Assembly (NCBI GenBank): GCA_034411955.1
Contig: DAOUMF010000006.1
Coordinates: forward strand, 1 to 15,182
DNA: 15,182 nt
Direction of reading: 5' to 3'
Source: DAOUMF01 sp034411955
GTDB lineage: Bacteria > Chloroflexota > Dehalococcoidia > SM23-28-2 > RBG-16-64-32
Position 1 is the stretch's first letter. Each line of letters begins with the position of its first letter. Below are positions 1 to 6,111 of the stretch, one piece after another. The position numbers and the translations under genes were made by a program. The notes beneath the pieces were generated by a model. That model was not told where the DNA came from. It ran no database searches and was given only the letters and a program-made list of their open reading frames with translations.

Positions 1-1303
1 TGCCGGTCTCGGTGTCGCAGGCGTCTCCGGTGCCGTCGCCGTCGGTGTCTTCCTGGCTGGCGTTGGGGGTGCCGGGACAGTTGTCGGTGGCGTCCGATAC
101 GCCGTCGTTGTCGTCGTCGATGTCGCAGACGTCGCCGAGGCCGTCGTTGTCGTTGTCGGCCTGGTTGGCGTTGGCGTCGTTGGGGCAGTTGTCACAGGCG
201 TCGCCGAGGCCGTCGCCATCGGTGTCTTCCTGGCTGGCATTCTGGACCAGCGGGCAGTTGTCGGTGGCGTCCGATACGCCGTCGTTGTCGTCGTCGATGT
301 CGCAGACGTCGCCGAGGCCGTCGTTGTCGTTGTCGGCCTGGTTGGCGTTGGCGTTGTTGGGGCAGTTGTCGGAGGCGTCGTCGATGCCGTCGTTGTCGGC
401 GTCGGGGAGGCAGCCGGAGTCGGCGGCGTCGGTGTCGCCCTCGCCGTCGTTGTCGAGGTTGTCGCCGCAGTCGCCGACGCCTTCGATGCCGGTCTCGGTG
501 TCGCAGACGTCTCCGGTGCCGTCTGAGTCGGCGTCATTCTGGTTGGCGTTGGGGGTGCCGGGGCAGTTGTCGCCCGCGTTGGGCACACCGTCGTCGTCGA
601 GGTCATCGGTGCAGCCGCCGGGGCTGTTCACGACGACGAGGCCGTTCTGGATCTGGTCGACGGGAGTGGGGTCGTTGTCAACCTGGATGACCTTGCTCTG
701 GAACGGGCCGAAGGATGGGAGGATGGTGAGCTTGGCGAGGCCGCTGCCGGTGGCGGCGGCGGTGAAGTTGAGGCGGGCGCCCACGCCCATGATGGCGTTC
801 TCGGCGGTGCTGCCACGCCCGATGTCAAGATTGCCGAAGATGATCACTCGCGGAGGCCCGGGGTTGAACTCGGTAGGGACGCTGGTGGCAGACGGCAAGA
901 GGGAAGAGCCCGGTGTGTGCTCGAGGATGAAGCCGCGGTCGGGGTTACCGTTGAGGGTGAGGAGGTCGTTGTCGTATTGGAAGAGGAACTGGAGCCCTGC
1001 CAGACCGTCGGTGGCGACGTTGGGGGTCATGTCAGGGTAGGCGTCGATGACGATATCGATGTCAAAGGTGGCATCGTTGGCCACCTCGATGCAGGCCTCC
1101 CGCGGGCCCAGTTCATCCGCTAGGTTGCCGAGGTTACTGGGCGAGAAAGGTCCGTTGGGCGTCGGGTCGGTGTCGATGCCGACGATGTCGACGGTACCGT
1201 CGGCGTCGGGGGCCTCGTGGGCCCTGGCAGACTGGTCAGGGCGCCCCAAGAGCAGCGCCGCCAGGAGCAGCAGGGCGATGACAGCGGCTCGTAAGTAGTC
1301 CAC
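1..1303 (-). CDS. Secreted thrombospondin type 3 repeat protein, 5' part (partial)
   Basis: The reading frame runs from a GTG at 1303 to the left edge without a stop, giving 434 codons; the C-terminus is outside the window. The N-terminus (DYLRAAVIALLLLAALLLG, then an ARA-H junction near residue 28) is a signal peptide, so the protein is exported. Residues about 36-230 form a domain rich in beta-type sequence, with a GLAGLQFLFQYDNDLLTL segment that resembles cohesin/CBM-like sandwiches; this fold call is inference. From about residue 232 on come Asp-rich repeats with DxDxDGxGDxCDNCP signatures, the calcium-binding thrombospondin type 3 pattern. The GTG is preferred because it gives a full signal peptide and has a purine-rich AAGGGGGGAG just upstream, although spacing is short (about 3 nt). 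An in-frame stop lies at 1333-1331, so the start cannot be far upstream. Likely a cell-surface or extracellular Ca-dependent structural or adhesion protein. Confidence 0.85.
   Translation of the reverse strand, partial: MDYLRAAVIALLLLAALLLGRPDQSARAHEAPDADGTVDIVGIDTDPTPNGPFSPSNLGNLADELGPREACIEVANDATFDIDIVIDAYPDMTPNVATDGLAGLQFLFQYDNDLLTLNGNPDRGFILEHTPGSSLLPSATSVPTEFNPGPPRVIIFGNLDIGRGSTAENAIMGVGARLNFTAAATGSGLAKLTILPSFGPFQSKVIQVDNDPTPVDQIQNGLVVVNSPGGCTDDLDDDGVPNAGDNCPGTPNANQNDADSDGTGDVCDTETGIEGVGDCGDNLDNDGEGDTDAADSGCLPDADNDGIDDASDNCPNNANANQADNDNDGLGDVCDIDDDNDGVSDATDNCPLVQNASQEDTDGDGLGDACDNCPNDANANQADNDNDGLGDVCDIDDDNDGVSDATDNCPGTPNASQEDTDGDGTGDACDTETG
78..370 (-). repeat. 177-bp tandem duplication inside the TSP3 array
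   Basis: Positions 78-193 and 255-370 match over 116 bp with one difference (C at 178, T at 355), an offset of 177 bp or 59 codons. The 33-60 and 210-237 segments keep the same offset with two visible differences. The unit encodes about two TSP3 repeats. Near-identity at DNA level, including synonymous positions, suggests recent duplication or gene conversion inside the coding region. Confidence 0.85.
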
Positions 1304-1327
1304 ACTCCCCCCTTTTTGTGCACACCT

Positions 1328-1357
1328 TATTTACCCTCGGACAGGGAGATTTGTCAA
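1328..1357 (-). promoter_or_regulatory. Promoter of the TSP3 protein gene
   Basis: On the minus strand TTGACA (1357-1352) is a perfect -35 box, followed after 18 bp by TAAATA (1333-1328) as a moderate -10 box. The predicted transcript would start about 15-20 nt ahead of the GTG at 1303. The -35 box overlaps the -35 of the divergent gene at 1391. Confidence 0.5.
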
Positions 1358-1381
1358 GCCTAGAAGTGGTTACGGTATACT
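1351..1381 (+). promoter_or_regulatory. Promoter of the small membrane protein gene (leaderless type)
   Basis: TTGTCA (1351-1356) and TATACT (1376-1381) are separated by 19 bp. The -10 box ends 9 nt before the ATG at 1391, and no Shine-Dalgarno sequence lies between them, so the mRNA is predicted to start at or within a few nt of the ATG. Confidence 0.6.
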
Positions 1382-1390
1382 ATCCCTGCT

Positions 1391-1723
1391 ATGCAGGAGC
1401 GAGAGCGCCCGGACGGGCGCCCGTCGGGGCGCAAGCCCGGCCGCGAGGGCGACGTCCGCGGCCCCACACGGGGTGATTTCACCGACTGGGACAACCCGGA
1501 GGACGAGATCGAGGACGCCCCCGAGGACTACTACGAGGACGAGGAGGACGAGGAGTACGAGCTCGGCCCCGATGACCCGGACTACGACCTGTCGGAGGGC
1601 GCGGGCTACTCCGGGTGGGAAGGCCGCGGCAGGCAGTTTCTGGTCCCCGGGTGGGTCATCGTGGCCATCTCGCTGCTGCTGATCTTCGCCCTGCTCCTGC
1701 CCGCCCTGCTCCGCCTCACCTGA
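1391..1723 (+). CDS. Small acidic, tail-anchored membrane protein of unknown function
   Basis: A 110-residue protein that I do not recognise as a named family. It has three visible parts: a basic, Arg/Pro/Gly-rich N-terminus (residues 1-27), a strongly acidic middle (about 31-69, mostly Asp/Glu with Tyr and Pro), and one C-terminal transmembrane helix (about 86-108, VIVAISLLLIFALLLPALL) followed by only a few residues. There is no signal peptide, so the charged part probably stays in the cytoplasm with the tail in the membrane. Translation would be leaderless (see promoter at 1351-1381). It converges with the gene ending at 1737, with a 13-nt gap. The acidic and basic segments could bind a partner, but no function can be assigned. 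Coding is supported by the promoter fit and the sensible membrane architecture; other frames here are less protein-like. Confidence 0.75.
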   Translation: MQERERPDGRPSGRKPGREGDVRGPTRGDFTDWDNPEDEIEDAPEDYYEDEEDEEYELGPDDPDYDLSEGAGYSGWEGRGRQFLVPGWVIVAISLLLIFALLLPALLRLT

Positions 1724-1736
1724 GGGCGCCGAGCAC

Positions 1737-1952
1737 TCAGGGGGTGGGGTCTAAGCGTGCGGCCGGCACCTCCTCCAACTCCACCTCCACGTACGGGTTC
1801 CCGTAGCGGTCGCGCTTGATCTCGGCGGCGGTTATGCGCCCCCGCAGCAGGCTATCGCCCTCCCAGTAGCTCACGACCGTCCCCGGCAGGGTCTCTGCCA
1901 TCGTCTTCAGCGATTTCCTGTCGGAGGCAAACCTCATCTCTCGCGTCGCCAC
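1737..1952 (-). CDS. Small conserved-looking hypothetical protein coupled to the nitrilase
   Basis: A 71-residue, soluble protein with no signal peptide and no family I can name. The second half (RGRITAAEIKRDRYGNPYVEVELEEV) looks like alternating beta strands with a turn, as in small SH3- or OB-like barrels; this is a guess from pattern only. It begins with GTG at 1952, three nt after the nitrilase stop (1956-1958). Its ribosome binding site, GGAGGT, lies inside the last codons of the nitrilase gene, so the two are almost certainly co-transcribed and translationally coupled. A role as a partner or accessory of the amidohydrolase is possible but not shown. Confidence 0.7.
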   Translation of the reverse strand: MATREMRFASDRKSLKTMAETLPGTVVSYWEGDSLLRGRITAAEIKRDRYGNPYVEVELEEVPAARLDPTP

Positions 1953-1955
1953 TCC

Positions 1956-2960
1956 CTACCTCCGTCCGTCCACCTCTACGGTGGCTGCCACGATCTCCTC
2001 GCCGTCCGGCTTCTCGGCCATCGCCACGACGCCCTCCTCCCACGACGCGCCGACCCGACCAGTGTTCCGCGACACGCTGCTCAGCCCCTCGGCCAGCATG
2101 TCCTCGAACACCGCGCCCACCATCATCGCGTTCACGCCGTAGCGGATGTTCTCCCGCCCCTGGATGATGGAGGGGCAGCCGGTGCGCAGCCAGGCCTCGC
2201 CCTCCGTGCGCGAGGCGTCATAGCTGCAGGGGCCGTCCCAGGGCCGCTCGTTGTAAGAGGGCTTGAGGAGGATATCCACGCCCAGGGCGTCGTAGTGCTC
2301 CACGAGCGTCTGGTGGAAGCCGTCCCGACACACGAGCGTGCCCACTCGCCCCAGGGCCGTTTCAACGGGCACCAGCTCGCTTCTGGGGCCGCCGTCGAAC
2401 ACGCGGTGCTCGAACGGCTCCGTCATGTTCACCTTTGGCACACGGCGGAGGCAGACCCCCCGCGGCGAGAGCAAGTAGGACGTGTTGTAGACCTTGCCCT
2501 CGTCCATCACGTAGCGGCCGCGCCGGCTGGGCTCTCCATCCATCGGCGGCAGGGCGATGCTCCCGGCCGCCAGGTACACCCCGTACTCCCGGGCCAGCGA
2601 GGAGAAGGTCTCCACGTACGTGCGCTCCGTCTCCACGGCGTGCTCGATGAATGCCAGCCTGCGGAAGGCGGCCTCCGGCGTCTTGCGGTCCTCCTCGCCC
2701 AGGCGGTCCATGTTCTTCATGACGATCTTCGTGGCCGCCGCCTCCAGGTTCGTCTCGTTCTTGAGGTCGTCCCAGAAGTAGGGGACGAAGGCGAGGTACA
2801 TCCCCACCAGTTCCGGGTAGCTGATAAGCGTGGGCAGGTCGCGGTCCACCTGCCGCACCGCCCGCTCCATAAGGGAGGCCATCTTGGCGTGGAACTCGTC
2901 CGGGCTGGCGTAGTCCTTAAGCTCTGTCTTCGCCTGCACAGCGACCAGGTTGACCTTCAA
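1956..2960 (-). CDS. Carbon-nitrogen hydrolase (nitrilase/aliphatic amidase superfamily)
   Basis: A 334-residue cytosolic enzyme expected to hydrolyse a non-peptide C-N bond in an amide, carbamoyl compound or nitrile. The Glu-Lys-Cys triad is visible: E50 in SYPELVG, K176 in RVPKVNMTEPFE and C211 in GTLVCRDGFH, the last followed by a GVDILLKPSYN strand typical of the family. The Lys-Cys spacing of 35 is normal, but Glu to Lys is about 126 residues, longer than the roughly 70-90 I expect, because of a mostly helical stretch at about 54-112. The start is TTG at 2960, chosen because GGAGGAGG lies at ideal spacing ahead of it and the family N-terminus (KVNLVAVQA) follows directly. It is the first gene of a two-gene unit and is divergent from the SDR gene. 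The substrate cannot be told from sequence. Confidence 0.88.
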   Translation of the reverse strand: MKVNLVAVQAKTELKDYASPDEFHAKMASLMERAVRQVDRDLPTLISYPELVGMYLAFVPYFWDDLKNETNLEAAATKIVMKNMDRLGEEDRKTPEAAFRRLAFIEHAVETERTYVETFSSLAREYGVYLAAGSIALPPMDGEPSRRGRYVMDEGKVYNTSYLLSPRGVCLRRVPKVNMTEPFEHRVFDGGPRSELVPVETALGRVGTLVCRDGFHQTLVEHYDALGVDILLKPSYNERPWDGPCSYDASRTEGEAWLRTGCPSIIQGRENIRYGVNAMMVGAVFEDMLAEGLSSVSRNTGRVGASWEEGVVAMAEKPDGEEIVAATVEVDGRR

Positions 2961-2993
2961 CGTCGCCTCCTCCGGCTCAGGTTAGCCGTCCGC

Positions 2994-3022
2994 ATGATAC
3001 AACACGGCGGCGCCTCCACCAA
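2994..3022 (-). promoter_or_regulatory. Promoter of the nitrilase gene
   Basis: On the minus strand TTGGTG (3022-3017) and TATCAT (2999-2994) are spaced by 17 bp. Transcription would begin near 2987, leaving a leader of roughly 25 nt with the GGAGGAGG ribosome binding site for the TTG start at 2960. Confidence 0.5.
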
Positions 3023-3051
3023 CCGCCCTAGACCCATCGGGGTGCATGCTG

Positions 3052-3057
3052 TATCAT
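3052..3057 (+). promoter_or_regulatory. -10 box of the SDR gene (leaderless type)
   Basis: TATCAT ends 11 nt before the ATG at 3069, and no Shine-Dalgarno motif is present between. No good -35 box is visible. The mRNA is predicted to begin at or just before the start codon. Confidence 0.45.
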
Positions 3058-3068
3058 CCCGATGGCCC

Positions 3069-3836
3069 ATGACCGATGAATCGCAGCCCCTATCCGGCCA
3101 GGTGGCCGTCGTCACCGGCGCCAGCCGCGGCATCGGCCGGGCGATTGCCGTCGACTTCGCCCGCGCAGGCGCGGACGTCGTCGTCGCCGCCCGCAGCAGC
3201 GAAAAGGCGCCCTCCAAGCTGCCCGGCACCATCGAGGACACGGCGCGGGAGGTCGAGGGCGCTGGCCGTAGAGCCCTCGCCGTTCCCATGGACGTCACCG
3301 ATGAGGCCCAGGTGCAGGCGATGGCCCGGCGCACGCTGGAGGAGTTCGGCCGAGTGGATATCCTCGTGAACAACGCGGGCATCAGCTTCCCGGCGCCCTT
3401 CAGCGAGACCTCCCTCAAGCGCTGGGACCTGGTGATGAATGTCAACCTGCGGGGCGCGGTGATGTGCACTCAGGCCTTCCTGCCTCGGCTGCTGGAGCAG
3501 GGTGGCGGGCGCATCATCAACATCTCCTCTTACCTGTCCGAGGTCCTGATGCCGGGGATGATGTCCTACTCAGTGTCCAAGATAGCGCTGGAGACGTTTA
3601 CCCGGGCCCTGTCGGCAGAGCTCCAGCCCAAGAGCATCGCTGTCAACGCCCTGCGCATTGAGATGAACATCGTCACCGAGGGCTGGCAGTACCTCAACCC
3701 TAACATCGACTACTCCAACTGGGAGAAGCCGGACGCGGCTTCTGAGGCGACGCTGTGGCTGGCCACGCGCGACCTCTCCTACACCGGCCAGGTGGTGACG
3801 ATATCCGATGTCCGCCAGCGGATGGCCGCTGGCTGA
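3069..3836 (+). CDS. Short-chain dehydrogenase/reductase (SDR)
   Basis: A 255-residue classical SDR that oxidises or reduces a hydroxyl/carbonyl substrate with NAD(P)(H) in the cytosol. The dinucleotide-binding TGASRGIG is at 16-23, NNAG at 101-104, and the catalytic set is N126, S154, Y167 and K171 (YSVSK). Length is normal for the family. The usual Pro-Gly after the sixth strand (VNxxxPG) is replaced by VNALRIE at 193-199, marking an unusual subfamily. The open frame extends far upstream, but the ATG at 3069 is chosen because it starts just before the Rossmann strand and directly follows a -10 box. R20 after the glycine motif and an AR pair at 41-42 fit NADP(H) use, though not decisively. 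It could serve as a ketoacyl reductase, but it lies outside the fatty-acid-like operon, so the substrate remains open. Confidence 0.9.
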   Translation: MTDESQPLSGQVAVVTGASRGIGRAIAVDFARAGADVVVAARSSEKAPSKLPGTIEDTAREVEGAGRRALAVPMDVTDEAQVQAMARRTLEEFGRVDILVNNAGISFPAPFSETSLKRWDLVMNVNLRGAVMCTQAFLPRLLEQGGGRIINISSYLSEVLMPGMMSYSVSKIALETFTRALSAELQPKSIAVNALRIEMNIVTEGWQYLNPNIDYSNWEKPDAASEATLWLATRDLSYTGQVVTISDVRQRMAAG

Positions 3837-3868
3837 GGGTAAGCGCCCCCCCGGCGGCGTCAGCCGCG

Positions 3869-4645
3869 CTACGGTGTGGGGACCCCGAAGTCCGACAGCT
3901 CCAAGACGTCGTAGGGGGGCACGAAGTCCTCGTCCGTCACGTCCGTGGACACGGACGTCGCCTCGAAGGTGAAGGTCTCGCCCGCCGTCTCGCCGCCCAG
4001 GTACAGGAGCAGACCGTCGTCGGAGAAACAGACCTCGCCCTGACCCTCGCCCAGACCGGACAGGGCACCACTGACCGTGAAGCAGGTGGCGTCGACGCCC
4101 GCGATCTGTCGCTGAGACGTGTCGGCGATGTTGATGCCCTCGGTGTCCTGAGCCAGCTCCTGCGGTACGGAGAAGAGGGGGTCGAACGGGGCCGTCTCCT
4201 CCTCCGTGGCCTCGGTCGCCAGACAGCTTTCCTCGCCGGCGGCGGAGGTGCACATGTAGGACTTCCCGCCGGTGTTGATGATGATGATGCGGGATTCCTC
4301 TCCCCCCTCCGTGGTCGCGATCTCGTAACGGTAATCCGGCGGTCGCTGCACCAGCACCCACTCCTGCTCCGTCGCCTCGCCGGCCGTTTCGGTCGCGACC
4401 CGGTAGGTCACCTTCGCGATGATCCCCTCGGACGCTTGCCCGGCCAGGGACTCCAATTGCTGGACCCCTTCGCCGTCGGTGGCCGCGGGCGTCTCCCCTG
4501 CTGCCGGCGTCTCGCCTGCCTGCGGAGTCTTACCCGCGCCTCCCCCATCACCATCGCAGGCAACCGCCATCAGGGCGAACAATAGGGCAGCCGCCAGCAA
4601 GGCTGCGAAGCCCCTCAGCGGTGCGAATCGATCACTCGTGAACAT
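3869..4645 (-). CDS. Secreted lipoprotein of unknown function
   Basis: A 258-residue lipoprotein. Residues 1-30 form a signal sequence with a hydrophobic core (FAALLAAALLFALM) ending in the lipobox AVAC, so C30 should be lipid-modified and the protein anchored outside the membrane. A Gly/Pro/Glu-rich linker with repeated GETPA (about 31-60) follows, then a mostly beta-rich domain (about 65-258) resembling LppX/LprG or lipoprotein-sorting folds; that match is weak. Four cysteines (132, 141, 188, 206) in two close pairs may form disulfides. ATG at 4645 is preferred over the longer frame from 4681 because AAGGAGG precedes it at good spacing and it gives a clean signal peptide. It follows the MFS gene by 140 nt and may have its own promoter (weak TTATCC-17-TCTAAT upstream). 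It converges on the SDR gene. Confidence 0.82.
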   Translation of the reverse strand: MFTSDRFAPLRGFAALLAAALLFALMAVACDGDGGGAGKTPQAGETPAAGETPAATDGEGVQQLESLAGQASEGIIAKVTYRVATETAGEATEQEWVLVQRPPDYRYEIATTEGGEESRIIIINTGGKSYMCTSAAGEESCLATEATEEETAPFDPLFSVPQELAQDTEGINIADTSQRQIAGVDATCFTVSGALSGLGEGQGEVCFSDDGLLLYLGGETAGETFTFEATSVSTDVTDEDFVPPYDVLELSDFGVPTP

Positions 4646-4785
4646 GGCAACCTCCTTGCACCTGGCCCGTCTTCGTCTCATTAGAACGCGTGCTGCAGCA
4701 AAGGATAACCCTTGAGCTCCCCTGGGTCACGCCCCCCCGTGCGGCTCGCGGCGGATGCGCGGCCCCCTGATCTCAGCGTGCGCCA

Positions 4786-6057
4786 TCACAGAGCATCCTG
4801 TGGTTGCGGTGCCGCCGACCGCCGCAACGTTTCTCGGGCGAACACGGCAAACAGCAGGGCGATGCTCACGAGCAACAGGGCGTTGAAGGCTAGCGCCCAG
4901 CCGAACCCGGCGAGGTCGGCCAGCGAGCCCAGAAGCACCGGTCCGATGACGAACCCGGCGTCGCCGAAGGTACGGTACAGGCTCATCGTCATCCCTCGCA
5001 TATCAGCCGGCGCCAAGTCCGCGGCGTACGCCGCTGGTGCTGGACCGACGACGCCCGTGCCGAGGCCGTGCAACACCCCCGCCAGGACGAACACCCAGAC
5101 CTCGCCAGACACCGCGAACAGCAGCAGCGCCGCCCCCGTCACCAGGGCGCTGGGAACGATCACCGCCTTGCGCCCCAGCTTATCGATCATCGTGCCCGCC
5201 GGCGCCAGGGTCAGCAGGTTGAGCACCGTCATCATGGTGAACACCAGCCCCAGGGTGCCTGGGCTCATGCCCAGCCGGTTCTCCGCCACTAGGGGCAGCA
5301 GGGTCAGGCGGCTTCCGGTGCGGGTGAGGAAGATGCTCAGGGTGAGCAGGCACACCAGCAGAAACCCCGGCTGCGCCAGAACCGACAGCACGCTCTGGCG
5401 CGCCGACTTGAGGCCCCGTGCTTCCCGTTCTCCTCTCTCGGGCGGCGTCGCCGCCTCTCGCTGCCGCTGCGTCGTCTCCGGCATGCGTCCGAACGACCAG
5501 AGGGTCGTCAGGGCGGCGAGTGCGGCTACCAGGAAGAAGGGCGCCGCCAGCCCGAAGGCCTCCGCTACGAAGCCACCCACCGCCGGGCCGACGGCCACGC
5601 CCGCCAGGAGGCTCCCCTGGTAGATGCTCATCAGGCGGCCGCGATTCTCCTCGGTGGTGATGTCGGCGAGGAGGATGATCGCCCCCGTCATGTACATCGC
5701 CGAGCCGGCGCCGCTAACGAAGCGGGAGGCGATGAGCCAGCCGAAGGTGGGCGCCAGGCCGCTCCCCAGCGACCCCAGCGCCACCACCGCTGGCCCGCCG
5801 AAGAGCAGGAGCCGCCGCCCGTACCGCTCGGAGAGGAGCCCCGCCGGCAGGTTCACCACCAGCCTCGCCGCCCCAAACACGCTGATGGTCAGGCCGATCA
5901 TCGCTGTGCCGACGCCGAAGGACTGCGCGTACAGCGGGAGCACCGGGCTGATAATCCCCTGACTCATCATCACCAGGACGGTGGTGGCGCAGAGGATGAG
6001 CAGGACCTGATTCTCGATGAGGGGGCGGACGACCCGCGCCTCGACGTAGCTCAGCAT
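4786..6057 (-). CDS. Major facilitator superfamily transporter (DHA1-type exporter)
   Basis: A 423-residue inner membrane protein with about 12 hydrophobic helices in two halves of six, separated by a charged cytoplasmic loop (about 205-240, ETTQRQREAATPPERGERE). Motif A is clear after helix 2 (G73-LLSERYGRR), with a second copy in the C-terminal half (GTMIDKLGRK), both typical of proton-coupled drug or small-molecule exporters. Length is normal. It is the last gene of the 9901-4786 operon, 54 nt after the acyltransferase stop. The start ATG at 6057 has only a weak GACGAGG ahead. Context suggests export of a product of the operon or protection from it, but the family alone cannot give a substrate. 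Confidence 0.88.
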   Translation of the reverse strand: MLSYVEARVVRPLIENQVLLILCATTVLVMMSQGIISPVLPLYAQSFGVGTAMIGLTISVFGAARLVVNLPAGLLSERYGRRLLLFGGPAVVALGSLGSGLAPTFGWLIASRFVSGAGSAMYMTGAIILLADITTEENRGRLMSIYQGSLLAGVAVGPAVGGFVAEAFGLAAPFFLVAALAALTTLWSFGRMPETTQRQREAATPPERGEREARGLKSARQSVLSVLAQPGFLLVCLLTLSIFLTRTGSRLTLLPLVAENRLGMSPGTLGLVFTMMTVLNLLTLAPAGTMIDKLGRKAVIVPSALVTGAALLLFAVSGEVWVFVLAGVLHGLGTGVVGPAPAAYAADLAPADMRGMTMSLYRTFGDAGFVIGPVLLGSLADLAGFGWALAFNALLLVSIALLFAVFARETLRRSAAPQPQDAL

Positions 6058-6111
6058 GGCCTCGTCCCAGTCTACGGCCGAGTCCGTGGGAAGGGGAACC
6101 GGAAAGGCCGG

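Larger units (their letters stand above)
2994..3057. repeat. Inverted repeat between divergent nitrilase and SDR genes
   Basis: ATGATACAACA (2994-3004) and TGCTGTATCAT (3047-3057) are reverse complements at 10 of 11 positions, with centres 53 bp apart. Each arm contains TATCAT, the likely -10 box of the gene it faces. The arms may be mirrored promoters, an operator pair for a shared regulator, or both. Confidence 0.6.

Noticed and set aside
12..1040. Long plus-strand open frame of Ser/Pro-rich sequence
   Set aside because: It is antisense to the TSP3 array; the minus frame has a signal peptide and clear Ca-binding repeats, and the repeats alone keep the opposite frame open.
2295..3068. Upstream extension of the SDR reading frame
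   Set aside because: It is antisense to the nitrilase and has no family similarity; the SDR start at 3069 follows a -10 box.
3853..3868. GCGGC-GTCA-GCCGC hairpin between SDR and lipoprotein genes as a terminator
   Set aside because: Only 5 bp of stem and no U-tract; such pairs are common at this G+C.
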